In this document: positions 28,403-37,586 of the stretch, piece by piece
Numbering within the stretch: the stretch's first letter is position 1
Layout: each line of letters starts with the position of its first letter
Assembly (NCBI RefSeq): GCF_021389955.1
Contig: NZ_CP089980.1
Location: 3,467,001 to 3,531,000 of the forward strand
Direction: 5' to 3'
Length of the DNA stretch: 64,000 nt
DNA from: Fulvivirga maritima
Lineage (GTDB): Bacteria > Bacteroidota > Bacteroidia > Cytophagales > Cyclobacteriaceae
The notes under the pieces: model-generated
Seen by the model: only the letters and a program-made list of their open reading frames with translations
Database searches by the model: none
Told to the model about the DNA's origin: nothing
Made by a program: the position numbers and the translations under genes

Positions 28403-29152
28403 CTAAAAGACTTTAAAATCCACTCTTCGGTCTTTTTGTCTGCTGTCATCAGAAAGGTCTTCGTGAGCTTGTTCCTCGCCGTAGCCTACTACAGAAATAC
28501 GATCATCAGGCACGCCCATATCTAACATAAGTTGTCTGATACGTTCTACGCGCTGTATGGAAAGCTGCACATTGTAATCATCTTGTCCTTTTCTATCGGT
28601 ATGACCTTCAATAAGTACTATTCTTCCTTGTAAGGCGTATTCTACGGCCACAAGGAAAGGCTCCATGTCCACTACAGAAAACTCAGATTCATCAAAAGTA
28701 AAGTACAGTGGATCCAACTCTATAGGGTAAATATCATCTTCATGTCCCTCTAAATCTTTCATTACCCGCTCTCTTATTTCTTGATGCTTAGGACTCTTAG
28801 TAGGAGGCAACTTCGGAGTTTCAGGTTCTTTTTTTGGCTCTTCTTTAGGTGTTTCCTTTTTTACCACAGGCGTTTCTTCCTTCTTAGGAGGAGGCGGTGG
28901 AGGTGTATCATTAGGATCATACTCAGCTCTTGGTTCGGGAGTAGAATTAGAACCAAAAAGGCGCCATTTTTTTCTGGGTCTTCTTGATCTTTTCTTGTTT
29001 AGCCTATGACATTGTTTGCCAGGGCTGAGCTTCTTGTTATAATGATTTTTATGGTAGTTTTTAGTATGGCGGGTTCGAGATTGCCCCGTTGCTACCAGAG
29101 CAAACAACCATAAGATGCAGATTACAAAATATATAAAGCCACTTTTTCTCAT
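28403..29152 (-). CDS. OmpA-family peptidoglycan-binding protein with Pro/Lys-rich linker
   Basis: A 249-residue exported protein. A hydrophobic signal (about 6-22) is followed by a strongly basic stretch (about 26-66, rich in Lys, Arg, His) and a Pro/Glu/Lys linker (about 81-117, with six consecutive Pro). The OmpA C-terminal domain (about 140-249) has GHTDRKGQDDYN at 183-194, NVQLSIQRVERIRQ and DRRVDFKVF, typical of non-covalent binding to diaminopimelate in peptidoglycan. No beta barrel is present, so it probably tethers the wall to something in the envelope through its basic segment. The start ATG lies next to the terminator at 29165-29188. Confidence 0.87.
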   Translation of the reverse strand: MRKSGFIYFVICILWLFALVATGQSRTRHTKNYHKNHYNKKLSPGKQCHRLNKKRSRRPRKKWRLFGSNSTPEPRAEYDPNDTPPPPPPKKEETPVVKKETPKEEPKKEPETPKLPPTKSPKHQEIRERVMKDLEGHEDDIYPIELDPLYFTFDESEFSVVDMEPFLVAVEYALQGRIVLIEGHTDRKGQDDYNVQLSIQRVERIRQLMLDMGVPDDRISVVGYGEEQAHEDLSDDSRQKDRRVDFKVF

Positions 29153-29161
29153 AAACTCCCA

Positions 29162-29188
29162 TAAAAAAACAGAGCGAACTCTGTTTTT
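29162..29188 (-). terminator. Terminator after the SnoaL-like gene
   Basis: AAAAACAGAG (29165-29174) pairs with CTCTGTTTTT (29179-29188) over a 4-nt loop. On the minus strand seven T follow. It ends the transcript of the gene at 29237-29695 and insulates the OmpA-like gene. Confidence 0.85.
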
Positions 29189-29236
29189 CTTACATCATAT
29201 AGCTATATAAACTATTTAGGAGGAAAAAGTAACCTT

Positions 29237-29695
29237 TTACTTTTTGTCTATAAGTTTAAGAAAACTATCAATTAATTCGTTGGGTAAAGTGACGGAGAGA
29301 TGGTATTGTTCTATTTTCCATTCTCCTTTTTTGTTTTTAGACAGTACACCAGATCCTCTGCAGGGGCCCATCCAGGTGTCTAAAAGTTCAGAAAACCAAA
29401 TTATATTACCTTCGCTATTGAAGTGAATATCGCGATCATAGGGTTTGAAATCCCAAGCTTCTCCTTTATCAAAGTACGGTTTAGAAAAGCCATAAAACTC
29501 TTCTTTATTCCACCTTTCAGAGGCATCGGTGCCAATGTAGATGGCTTGATCTGATAAACTGGCAAAATATGAATCTAAATCAGCATCAGCTGCAGCTTGA
29601 TGCCATTGATCTAAAAACTGGTTGATGTCTTCGGTATTTTGAGCAAAAGAAGAAAAGCCGCTGAACAATAGCACGGCTAGGATTAGTTTTTTCAT
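29237..29695 (-). CDS. Exported SnoaL/NTF2-like protein
   Basis: A 152-residue protein with a signal peptide (MKKLILAVLLFSGFSSFAQ). The mature part has the NTF2-like pattern: helix INQFLDQWHQAAADADLDSY, then FASLSDQAIYIGTDASERW, and an all-beta C-terminal half (IIWFSELLDTW, GSGVLSKNKKGEWKI). Such domains bind small ligands or act as ketosteroid-isomerase-like enzymes; many Bacteroidota paralogues are annotated as DUF4440/SnoaL_3 with no known substrate. It is probably periplasmic and stands alone between a terminator and a 170-bp spacer. Confidence 0.8.
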   Translation of the reverse strand: MKKLILAVLLFSGFSSFAQNTEDINQFLDQWHQAAADADLDSYFASLSDQAIYIGTDASERWNKEEFYGFSKPYFDKGEAWDFKPYDRDIHFNSEGNIIWFSELLDTWMGPCRGSGVLSKNKKGEWKIEQYHLSVTLPNELIDSFLKLIDKK

Positions 29696-29865
29696 ATTTT
29701 AATTTGATTTTGAATTACAGCAATTGATTAAAACTATCAATAAAAGCTTTAATAATCTGCTTTATTAATCAAAATGATGAATAACGAATATGATAAACGC
29801 TGTATAAGTGCTTATTGTCAGCTTGCTGTAGCTCGTACTAATTAAAACCAGCAGACAAATATTTT

Positions 29866-30297
29866 TTACATATTGTTCAATTCCAGAAACTCCTTTATCT
29901 CGCTGTGCACTTCAGTAGTGTTTTTACCGTCGTACGGAGCAGTAGCTATGGCTTTAAATAGCTCGCCAACTACGGAGGCATTAAAGCCTAGTTTTACAGC
30001 ATATATAGTGGCTACTTCCAGCTCTATATCTTCTACCACATTGTCCAAATATATCATGTGCACCAGGTGGTAAATGGAGTCTATTTTATCTAGTCTGCTT
30101 TTGGGTTCTTTGTATTCCAGGTGATCGAAGTTATTTTCGATATACAGCAAGTCTTCATCAGACAGGTTGAGCTGAGCACTCCATTTTAATAGGCAAGCCA
30201 CAAATTTCCTGTCTATTTTCTCGTTTTGCATGAAAAGAGCCAATATGTTTAAAAAGCTCTTCTTTACAGATTTTAATTCTTCCTTTTCGAGTTTCAT
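29866..30297 (-). CDS. TerB-like helical protein
   Basis: A cytoplasmic, all-helical protein of 143 residues (from the ATG at 30297; the frame is open to a TTG at 30312). The pattern of about seven helices, with LALFMQNEKIDRKFV and LDNVVEDIELEVATIYAVKLG (paired acidic residues at helix starts), suggests the TerB fold, whose members often occur with DnaJ domains (DjlA-like). The adjacent upstream gene encodes a DnaJ protein and the two are 19 nt apart, which supports the assignment. No tellurite resistance is implied. Confidence 0.6.
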   Translation of the reverse strand: MKLEKEELKSVKKSFLNILALFMQNEKIDRKFVACLLKWSAQLNLSDEDLLYIENNFDHLEYKEPKSRLDKIDSIYHLVHMIYLDNVVEDIELEVATIYAVKLGFNASVVGELFKAIATAPYDGKNTTEVHSEIKEFLELNNM

Positions 30298-30315
30298 AAA
30301 GCGTTTGTTCAAGAG

Positions 30316-31554
30316 TTATAATTTACAATACTTGCTTAATGCCGAAGGGTCAACTTCGTAACCTAATTGCAGAGCTTTTTTCCAGTCTCTGCATACCTTG
30401 TTCTTCAGGTTGGCTTTATCTTCAGCCACACCTCTATAATAATAGCCATCAGCTCTTTGAGGTCTTAAGTAAGTAGCCCAGTTAAAATCAGTGATGGCTT
30501 CTTTATAATTCTGGGTTTTAATATTTGTAAGTCCTCTTTTTATAAATAACTCATAATAGACCTCAGGAGTTTTGTCTACAGGCAATACAAATTCAAAAGC
30601 ATCTCCATACACAGCGCTATAGGTGTCTTTAAACACTTTTTTCGCTTGAGTGTACGCTACTTGTGCTTTATGAGGGTTGTTAAGGTTTTCATTATAAATG
30701 TCACCTATTCTTATGGGTAAGTTAACATTCGCCTTGTCATGATCAAAGGCATAGGTGAAGGCATGAATGGCTGCCCGGTAATTTTGAGTTTGAAAATAGC
30801 ATTCGCCAATCATTTTCCAGGTGCTGAGCTTCATGGGGTGCTCGTAGTCACGTAGTACCTCCAGCGATTTTATAGCTTTCGTATATTGATGTTCACTAAA
30901 AAAGCCTGCTGCCTGATGGTTTAAGGTGCTTAGCATTTTATCTTTCTCTTGAGAATATTCTGGTTCTATTGGGTAAGCATTTATAAGCTCTGTGAGCAAT
31001 ATTATCGCCTCTTTATAATCGCCTTCATTAAACTTAAGAGTAGCTTCATCGATTACTTTCTGATTAGCAATTCTAATTTTCTCTTGCTCCCGGGCTTTCA
31101 GGTAGTTGTTGATAGAAAGTCCGCCCATAATTATAGTGCTAATAACCAGCACCGCAAGCAAGGTGTATAGCTGATTTTTAAAATATTCTTTATCTACCTT
31201 GTAAATCGGGGCATTTTTGTACTTAGGGGCTTTACGCCAGTCATATTTTCCATATCTATTATATACACATCTTTCTGTGTGCTTGGTAGGGCGTGCCGTG
31301 GTGGTATAGCCCGTCTGGGTAGTGTTTTTCGGTCTGTCATAGATAGCACTCAGAAAGCGGTCATGCTGAGCTTTTTTTAGTGGATCTGTGAGGATTTGAT
31401 GGGCTTCGTTTATTAGTTTGAAGTATTCTTCGGCCGCTTTATTATTTGGATTCTTATCAGGGTGGTACTTTATAGCCAATTTTTTATAGGCAGATCTTAT
31501 AGTATTAAGGTCCGAACCTCGACTTATATCTAATACCTGATAATAATTGTACAT
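30316..31554 (-). CDS. DnaJ-domain protein with transmembrane helix and TPR repeats
   Basis: A 412-residue protein. A J domain occupies residues 2-68, with the HPD motif at 31-33, which stimulates the ATPase of DnaK. A transmembrane helix follows at about 129-148 (LLAVLVISTIIMGGL). The remaining part (about 165-405) is a series of tetratricopeptide repeats (for example FNEGDYKEAIILLTELI and TQNYKEAITDFNWATY), which bind other proteins. Thus it should recruit Hsp70 to the inner membrane, with the J domain in the cytoplasm; the TPR part would then face the periplasm unless the topology is reversed. There are no Cys-rich or C-terminal DnaJ domains, so it is not the general chaperone. It is the first gene of a two-gene unit with the TerB-like gene. 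Confidence 0.87.
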   Translation of the reverse strand: MYNYYQVLDISRGSDLNTIRSAYKKLAIKYHPDKNPNNKAAEEYFKLINEAHQILTDPLKKAQHDRFLSAIYDRPKNTTQTGYTTTARPTKHTERCVYNRYGKYDWRKAPKYKNAPIYKVDKEYFKNQLYTLLAVLVISTIIMGGLSINNYLKAREQEKIRIANQKVIDEATLKFNEGDYKEAIILLTELINAYPIEPEYSQEKDKMLSTLNHQAAGFFSEHQYTKAIKSLEVLRDYEHPMKLSTWKMIGECYFQTQNYRAAIHAFTYAFDHDKANVNLPIRIGDIYNENLNNPHKAQVAYTQAKKVFKDTYSAVYGDAFEFVLPVDKTPEVYYELFIKRGLTNIKTQNYKEAITDFNWATYLRPQRADGYYYRGVAEDKANLKNKVCRDWKKALQLGYEVDPSALSKYCKL

Positions 31555-31829
31555 ATACTAAATTTAAGTATAAAAGCTATTTTTTGTAAACGAAGATTAT
31601 CCTTTTTATCAAATTTCTAAAAGCTAAAAATATAATAAGTTTTTTAATTGAACGAAAGAGGTTGATAATGAGCGGGATAATGTAATGATAGTTTAAACTC
31701 TTTTTTCTAGAATTTAGAGCTTGGAAGGACTGTTTTGTAGAGAGTTAATCATTTTATAAGAGTTTGGAAAGCCAGTGAGTATAACTGATATTGCTTTCCT
31801 TTTTAAACCTTTTCATACTTCTTTGCAAC

Positions 31830-32690
31830 ATGTTATCAAAAGGAGTTATATACATGTTAATTGCAGGGTTCTTCTTTGCTGCAATGAATGTTTTTGTGAA
31901 GTTGGTACCCGATATACCGGCGGTAGAGGTGGTGCTTTTTAGGTCTTTAGTGTCCTTTATCTTAAGCTTTGTAATTCTAAAATCGGCAGGCGTAAACCTA
32001 TGGGGTAAGAATAAGCCTATTTTGCTGGCTAGGGGAGCTGCAGGAGCCGTGGCTTTAGTACTTTATTTTGCGGTGATCCAGGCTATTCCTTTGGCTACAG
32101 CCGTTACTATTCAGTTTTTGTCTCCCATTTTCACTTCTATATTAGGCATATTTATAGTAAAGGAAAAAGTGAAGCCTTTGCAATGGCTTTTCTTCTTAAT
32201 TGCTTTTTTGGGAATAGTAATGATAGAAGGATTTGATGACAGATTCACTCCTTGGTATTTATTCCTTGGCCTGGTGGCAGCCTTTTTTGCGGGCTTAGCT
32301 TATAATTTTATAAGGAAGTTAAACACTTCTGAGCACCCTCTGGTTATTGTGTTTTATTTCCCGCTAGTAACTATGCCTGTAACCGGAGCTTATTCTGCGT
32401 TTGAATGGGTGCAGCCTCAAGGTTGGGAGTGGGGAATTTTGATCACTATAGGTGTGCTTACTCAGGTAGCTCAGTATTTCATGACTAAGTCATATCAGCT
32501 AGAGGAATTATCTAAGGTATCAAGCTTACAATACCTTAATGTTATATATGCAGTGGCTTTTGGCTGGTTTATTTTCCATGAAACTTTTAATTTTATGACC
32601 TATTTAGGTATGGCTGTAGTGATTGCTGGTGTAGTGCTCAATGTTTGGTATAAACATCATACTACAGTAAAAAAAGAATTAAGTAATTAA
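31830..32690 (+). CDS. EamA/DMT-family transporter
   Basis: About 286 residues with ten predicted transmembrane helices in two EamA halves (about 5-135 and 150-280), the usual length and layout for drug/metabolite transporters. Landmarks are GFFFAAMNVFVKL, PLATAVTIQFLSPIF (first half) and SKVSSLQYLNVIYAVAFGW (second half). The substrate cannot be told; amino acids or other small metabolites are typical. The frame is open from a TTG at 31791, but the ATG at 31830 starts the first helix cleanly. It is followed after 11 nt by the YebC-family gene. The 275 bp before it (31555-31829) hold no gene that I can see. Confidence 0.87.
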   Translation: MLSKGVIYMLIAGFFFAAMNVFVKLVPDIPAVEVVLFRSLVSFILSFVILKSAGVNLWGKNKPILLARGAAGAVALVLYFAVIQAIPLATAVTIQFLSPIFTSILGIFIVKEKVKPLQWLFFLIAFLGIVMIEGFDDRFTPWYLFLGLVAAFFAGLAYNFIRKLNTSEHPLVIVFYFPLVTMPVTGAYSAFEWVQPQGWEWGILITIGVLTQVAQYFMTKSYQLEELSKVSSLQYLNVIYAVAFGWFIFHETFNFMTYLGMAVVIAGVVLNVWYKHHTTVKKELSN

Positions 32691-32701
32691 AAAAATTCTA
32701 T

Positions 32702-33445
32702 ATGTCAGGACATAGTAAGTGGTCGACCATAAAAAGGAAAAAAGGAGCGCTGGACGCTAAGCGAGGGAAGATATTTACAAAACTGCTAAAAGAGATTTCT
32801 GTGGCGGTGAAGGAGGGAGGAAGTGAGCCTGAAGGTAATCCCAGACTTCGGTTGGCTATTCAGAATGCTAAAGGGCAGAATGTGCCTAAAGATAATATTG
32901 AGAGAGCCATAAGCAAAGGTGCCGGCACTGATGCTGCTGAGTATACAGAGCTTACTTATGAAGGATATGCGCCTCACGGAGTAGCAGTGTTTGTGGAGTG
33001 TACTACAGATAACCTTAACCGTACCGTGGCCAGTGTAAGGTCCATTTTTTCTAAATATGGAGGTAGCTTAGGTGTAAATGGGTCTGTTGATTATATGTTT
33101 GACCGAAAAGGTGTTTTTGATGTTAAAAGAACAGAGTCTATGGATCAGGATGAACTCACGTTGGAGCTGATTGATGGAGGAGCTGAAGAAGCGGAGTTTG
33201 GAGATGACTATATACATATAACTACTGCCATGGAAGATTTTGGCAACATGCAAACTAAGTTAGATGCACTGGGTTTGGAAGCTGAATCTGCCGAGTTACA
33301 AAGAATACCTACTACCACAGTGGATCTTGATGATGAACAATTTGCTTCTGTAATGAAGTTAATAGATGCTCTGGAAGACGATGATGATGTGCAAAAGGTC
33401 TACCATAACCTGGAGGCCACTGAAGAGCAGATGGCGTCATTATAA
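32702..33445 (+). CDS. yebC: YebC/PmpR (TACO1) family protein
   Basis: A 247-residue cytoplasmic protein beginning MSGHSKWSTIKRKKGALDAK, the invariant start of this family. Domain I (about 1-75) contains GNPRLRLAIQNAK, followed by NIERAISKG and the acidic C-terminal domains. Members bind DNA as regulators (PmpR) or help ribosomes at proline stretches (TACO1/YebC2), so the role is not fixed by sequence. The start has no strong ribosome-binding site, as usual here. It is probably co-transcribed with the EamA gene and ends at the terminator 33487-33516. Confidence 0.93.
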   Translation: MSGHSKWSTIKRKKGALDAKRGKIFTKLLKEISVAVKEGGSEPEGNPRLRLAIQNAKGQNVPKDNIERAISKGAGTDAAEYTELTYEGYAPHGVAVFVECTTDNLNRTVASVRSIFSKYGGSLGVNGSVDYMFDRKGVFDVKRTESMDQDELTLELIDGGAEEAEFGDDYIHITTAMEDFGNMQTKLDALGLEAESAELQRIPTTTVDLDDEQFASVMKLIDALEDDDDVQKVYHNLEATEEQMASL

Positions 33446-33486
33446 ATTATTAGTAGATAGCTTAGAGTAATTAAATAGAAAGTAAC

Positions 33487-33516
33487 AAAAAAAGAGGCCT
33501 TTAAGGCCTCTTTTTT
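33487..33516. terminator. Bidirectional terminator between yebC and gap
   Basis: AAAAAAGAGGCCTT is followed directly by AAGGCCTCTTTTTT, a near-perfect palindrome of 14 bp per arm. A-runs on the left and T-runs on the right allow termination in both directions between the convergent genes. Confidence 0.9.
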
Positions 33517-33533
33517 GTTGGTTGTATATAAAA

Positions 33534-34550
<1,017 letters not shown>

Positions 34551-34559
34551 TTATGTGAG

Positions 34560-34590
34560 CAAAAATACACCACAGTGCAGCTAAAATCAA
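34560..34590 (-). promoter_or_regulatory. Bacteroidota-type promoter of gap
   Basis: On the minus strand, TTG (34590-34588) and TATTTTTG (34567-34560) are 20 bp apart, fitting the TTG / TAnnTTTG pattern. Transcription should start near 34553, about 30 nt before the gap ATG. Confidence 0.7.
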
Positions 34591-34644
34591 CTAATCGAAT
34601 GGTTAAAAAAAAATGAAAAAGAAGTGAAAAAAAATATCGCAATG

Positions 34645-34676
34645 TTTTGCTTTTATGAAAGTAAGTTATAGATTTG
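34645..34676 (+). promoter_or_regulatory. Bacteroidota-type promoter of the tRNA-Glu cluster
   Basis: TTTTG (34645-34649) and TAGATTTG (34669-34676) are separated by 19 bp. Initiation near 34683 would place the first tRNA about 12 nt downstream. Together with the gap promoter this region is divergent. Confidence 0.7.
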
Positions 34677-34694
34677 CGCTCTCATTTATAAAAT

Positions 34695-34766
34695 GGTCCG
34701 TTCGTCTAGGGGTTAGGACGCCAGGTTTTCATCCTGGTAACAGGGGTTCGATTCCCCTACGGACTA
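34695..34766 (+). tRNA. tRNA-Glu (anticodon TTC), copy 1
   Basis: A 72-nt cloverleaf. The acceptor arm GGTCCGT pairs with ACGGACT (G-U at the first pair), the D-arm starts GTCTAGGGG, and the anticodon arm CCAGG/CCTGG has loop TTTTCAT with anticodon TTC. The T-arm is AGGGG-TTCGATT-CCCCT and the discriminator is A. CCA is not encoded. The two copies that follow are identical. Confidence 0.96.
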
Positions 34767-34838
34767 CTAAGATTTTGTGATGATCCGTAGCACAAAGTTG
34801 AATAGATGAAAGTTAATTTTGAAATAATACGGGTAAAT

Positions 34839-34910
34839 GGTCCGTTCGTCTAGGGGTTAGGACGCCAGGTTTTCATCCTGGTAACAGGGGTTCGATTCCC
34901 CTACGGACTA
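34839..34910 (+). tRNA. tRNA-Glu (anticodon TTC), copy 2
   Basis: Identical over all 72 nt to copy 1, including the anticodon loop TTTTCAT. It is preceded by the first repeated spacer and has no visible promoter of its own, so it is probably processed from a common transcript. Confidence 0.96.
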
Positions 34911-34980
34911 CTAAGCTTTGTAATTATCCGTAGTGCAAAGCTTAAAGATGAAAGTTAATTTTGAAATATTACGGATACAT

Positions 34981-35052
34981 GGTCCGTTCGTCTAGGGGTT
35001 AGGACGCCAGGTTTTCATCCTGGTAACAGGGGTTCGATTCCCCTACGGACTA
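34981..35052 (+). tRNA. tRNA-Glu (anticodon TTC), copy 3
   Basis: Identical to copies 1 and 2. It is the last of the array, with a terminator hairpin starting 3 nt after its end. Confidence 0.96.
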
Positions 35053-35054
35053 CT

Positions 35055-35088
35055 AAAAAGGAGTTAGCATTTGTTGGCTCCTTTTTTT
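35055..35088 (+). terminator. Terminator of the tRNA-Glu cluster
   Basis: AAAAAGGAG (35055-35063) pairs with CTCCTTTTT (35078-35086), extended by G-U pairs, and ends in a run of T. Confidence 0.85.
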
Positions 35089-35169
35089 GTTTCGCCCTGG
35101 CAAGGTTTCATCTACTAATAGTGGAGTGAAACTATTTCTCTGATATCGCAAGTGAAAGCTTAATGAACC

Positions 35170-35646
35170 ATGAAGAGATCACAGCTAATTACCCCGGAAG
35201 GATTAGAAAAATTAAAGGCCGAATTAGACCACTTATGGCGTGTAGAGCGCCCCGAAACCACTAAGAAGGTATCATGGGCAGCCAGCCTGGGAGATCGTTC
35301 TGAAAACGCCGATTACCACTATAATAAAAAGCGCCTGCGAGAGATAGATCGTCGTGTGCTGTACCTCCGTAAATGCATCGATGATTTTAAAGTGATCCAC
35401 TATGACCCGCATCAGGAAGGTAAAGTGATGTTTGGTGCCTGGGTAGAAATTGAAAATGATAAAGGCCTCAAAAAACGGCTGCGCATAGTGGGGTACGAAG
35501 AGCTCATAGGCGCTAAAGATTACATCTCAATGGACTCACCAATGGCACAAGCCCTGCTCAATAAAGAAGTAGGCGATGATGTAACCGTAAAAACTGCTGC
35601 CGCCCAGTTTGTATGGCGAATTAATAAGATTGAATATCAGAAGTAG
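35170..35646 (+). CDS. greB: Transcription elongation factor GreB
   Basis: A 158-residue factor that stimulates transcript cleavage by backtracked RNA polymerase. The N-terminal coiled coil (about 1-75) begins ITPEGLEKLKAELDHLW and carries GDRSENADYHYNKKRLREID, with the tip acidic residues Asp and Glu that act in the polymerase channel. The C-terminal FKBP-like domain (about 80-158) follows. RLREIDRRVLYLRKCID is more GreB- than GreA-like. It has its own position between the tRNA terminator and the accessory region. Confidence 0.92.
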   Translation: MKRSQLITPEGLEKLKAELDHLWRVERPETTKKVSWAASLGDRSENADYHYNKKRLREIDRRVLYLRKCIDDFKVIHYDPHQEGKVMFGAWVEIENDKGLKKRLRIVGYEELIGAKDYISMDSPMAQALLNKEVGDDVTVKTAAAQFVWRINKIEYQK

Positions 35647-35784
35647 GTATATGACTGATAAATATTTTATTTGAATATTTTTTTTAAAATAGGAGCTTTA
35701 AGATTTAATATATTAAATGGATCTAATAACAGAGTATCTAACCTTTAGACAAGCGGTTCTCTTCTAAAATTAAATTGATGGTAT

Positions 35785-36237
35785 TTAACTGTTGTATGTG
35801 GTAAGTACGTACCCTTTAGAGGTGTTTTGCTCATTATTGTATGGATTTAAAGGAAATGGTAATTTATGTGAGGTAATTCTATTATGCTGTACTGAAGGTT
35901 GGTCACAGAGGAAATAAATGCCATGACTAAGACTTTTTTGTTGGCTTTTCTCAACTAATAGCCAATCTAGTTCAAGTGTATTTTTACTTATTTCTTTATT
36001 TAAAGTAAGTTTTCCGAGGAATGTGGTGAAAAATGGTACATGAGCATGATGCCATTCGATGGTAAATGTGAAATTGTAAACATTTTGGTCAAATTTAAAA
36101 ACAAGAGCTTTGAAGTGATATATAGGTTCGCTTTTAACTGCTTGTACAATAAATGAACCTGTTAATGAATGCTGAGATAGAGTGTTAATTCTGAGTGAAA
36201 AATGATTATTTTGGTTAAAAGATAGAGGAAATAGCAT
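35785..36237 (-). CDS. Orphan protein of unknown function
   Basis: A 150-residue protein, rich in His, Phe and Asn, without signal peptide or transmembrane helix. The pattern of alternating hydrophobic residues (FKALVFKFDQNVYNFTFTIEW) suggests a beta-rich fold. I do not recognise a family. It is convergent to greB (138-nt gap) and divergent from the ParB-like gene, so it stands alone. The higher-than-average AT content and the lack of similarity fit an accessory gene at the edge of the biosynthetic region. Confidence 0.5.
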   Translation of the reverse strand: MLFPLSFNQNNHFSLRINTLSQHSLTGSFIVQAVKSEPIYHFKALVFKFDQNVYNFTFTIEWHHAHVPFFTTFLGKLTLNKEISKNTLELDWLLVEKSQQKSLSHGIYFLCDQPSVQHNRITSHKLPFPLNPYNNEQNTSKGYVLTTYNS

Positions 36238-36262
36238 AAATAGGGTATATTAGGTTGTTAGA

Positions 36263-36302
36263 GGTTTTTGTAATTGGTTAATCCTTAAATTACAATCAAA
36301 CC
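36263..36302. promoter_or_regulatory. Imperfect inverted repeat in the divergent region, possible operator
   Basis: GGTTT plus TTGTAATT on the left (36263-36275) mirror AATTACAA plus AAACC on the right (36288-36302), with a 2-nt bulge and a 12-nt centre. It lies between the orphan gene and the ParB-like gene, where a DNA-binding protein could act. There is no T-tract, so it is not a terminator. Confidence 0.35.
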
Positions 36303-36423
36303 TTACTTATAGGATTAAATATAAATATATTATTATTTTTTCATAATGAATATGGTAAATTAAGAAGAATCTTACATGGGTTTGATTTATTGTATAAATT
36401 TTATGGTTAATTGCGTGTAAAAT

Positions 36424-37302
36424 ATGAAGGTGTTGAACGTCGAGGATATTATTATAAAGAAAGAGTTTAAAAATTTTATTATACCTTTAAATAGTGATGA
36501 GTATTCTCAGTTGGAATTTAATATTCTAGAAGAAGGATGTAGAGATCCTTTGATATGTTGGCAAACGTCTGAAGGGGCGGTTCTTATAGATGGACATAAT
36601 AGGTTTAGGATCTGTAAAGATCATAATTTAGAGTTCAAAACGAAAATTCTCTCGTTCAAGGATGAGGAAGAGGTGAAATTGTGGATGTTAAATAATCAGC
36701 TTGGCAGAAGAAATTTGACTTCCGATCAACTTAGTTATTATCGAGGATTAAAGTATAATTCTTTAAAGCGTCATAGAGGGGGATATGAAAATGTACAGTC
36801 TAAGGGTCAAAAAGAACTTTCGACTTCAGTGAGATTGGCGGATGATTTTAAGGTGAGTGAAAGTACAATAAAAAGAGATGCTAAATTTACTAGTGGACTT
36901 GATATCATTGGTAAATCAAACCCTAAATTGAAACTTAAAATTTTAAAGGGGGAAGTTAAAGTTAGTAAGGCTGATATTCGCTTGTTAGCCGATGGAGATG
37001 AAGAATTATTGCTAGAGATCAAAAATGAAGCTGATCTTTTTAATAAGGCTAAGATAATTAAGGACGACCTTTTGAATGAGGTGGAAAGTACATTAAGTGA
37101 AATAAATGAAAAGCAGGTAGGTAAGGCTAGGGAATACTTCTCTTCAAAGGAGCCTATTTTTCAAGATAAAGACGATCAAATTAATAGAATTAAGGGTAGA
37201 GTGATTTCTGCGATCAATAAAGCGATTAACAAGAGAGATGTTGAGGCTATTGATGAACTTAGAAAGCTGATTGAGAAGCTAGAAAATTTACTTTTCACCT
37301 AG
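36424..37302 (+). CDS. ParB-like DNA-binding protein
   Basis: A 292-residue protein. The ParB/Srx-like N-terminal domain (about 16-95) shows LEEGCRDPLICW and the motif DGHNRFRIC (57-65), which corresponds to the nucleotide-binding loop of ParB-type CTPases (GxxR). A helix-turn-helix follows (about 133-155: TSVRLADDFKVSESTIKR), and the C-terminal part (about 170-290) is helical and Lys/Glu-rich, probably a dimerising coiled coil. No parA partner is adjacent, so this is not a normal chromosome-partition operon. Similar stand-alone proteins occur on plasmids, integrative elements and as gene regulators. Position directly upstream of the NRPS cluster makes a regulatory role possible but unproven. 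The ATG at 36424 is the natural start. Confidence 0.72.
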   Translation: MKVLNVEDIIIKKEFKNFIIPLNSDEYSQLEFNILEEGCRDPLICWQTSEGAVLIDGHNRFRICKDHNLEFKTKILSFKDEEEVKLWMLNNQLGRRNLTSDQLSYYRGLKYNSLKRHRGGYENVQSKGQKELSTSVRLADDFKVSESTIKRDAKFTSGLDIIGKSNPKLKLKILKGEVKVSKADIRLLADGDEELLLEIKNEADLFNKAKIIKDDLLNEVESTLSEINEKQVGKAREYFSSKEPIFQDKDDQINRIKGRVISAINKAINKRDVEAIDELRKLIEKLENLLFT

Positions 37303-37323
37303 GTAACACGTTTAATGATACAT

Positions 37324-37355
37324 ATGGCTTGCTTTATAAAAAACGAGTAAGCCAT
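37324..37355 (+). terminator. Probable terminator after the ParB-like gene
   Basis: ATGGCTTGCT (37324-37333) pairs with AGTAAGCCAT (37346-37355) with one G-U pair and a 12-nt loop, followed by a T-rich but interrupted run. It is in the 284-bp gap 37303-37586, where I found no convincing TAnnTTTG promoter for the NRPS genes. Confidence 0.5.
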
Positions 37356-37586
37356 GTTTATCTACATTTATTTCTTTTGAAATGTATTTTGTAATTTGAT
37401 TGATCTGTTCTAACTTATGGTAGTAAGTGAACTACAAGTTTAACTATTTGATCTTGCCTTGTCTTTGGTTTTATAATGACAATTTGGAGTTTGCTAAACG
37501 GCTGATTTCTTAATAGTAAATAATCATAAGTTGATCCAATTTATCTAAAGTGATCATTATGAAGGAATGTAATTAATTATTTATTC

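Larger units (their letters stand above)
34695..35052 (+). repeat. Tandem triplication of the tRNA-Glu unit
   Basis: Three identical 72-nt tRNA genes start at 34695, 34839 and 34981 (periods 144 and 142 bp). The two spacers also resemble each other: both contain ATCCGTAG, CAAAG and a shared stretch GATGAAAGTTAATTTTGAAA followed by a near-copy of TACGG. The array therefore arose by unequal duplication of tRNA plus spacer. Confidence 0.85.

Noticed and set aside
34695-35052. CRISPR-like repeat array
   Set aside because: The repeats are 72-nt tRNA-Glu genes with a cloverleaf and anticodon, the spacers are similar to each other, and no cas genes are near.
35785-37302. Anti-phage defence island
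   Set aside because: The ParB-like protein and the orphan protein lack nuclease, NTPase or toxin motifs of known defence systems. Two genes beside a biosynthetic cluster do not justify the call.
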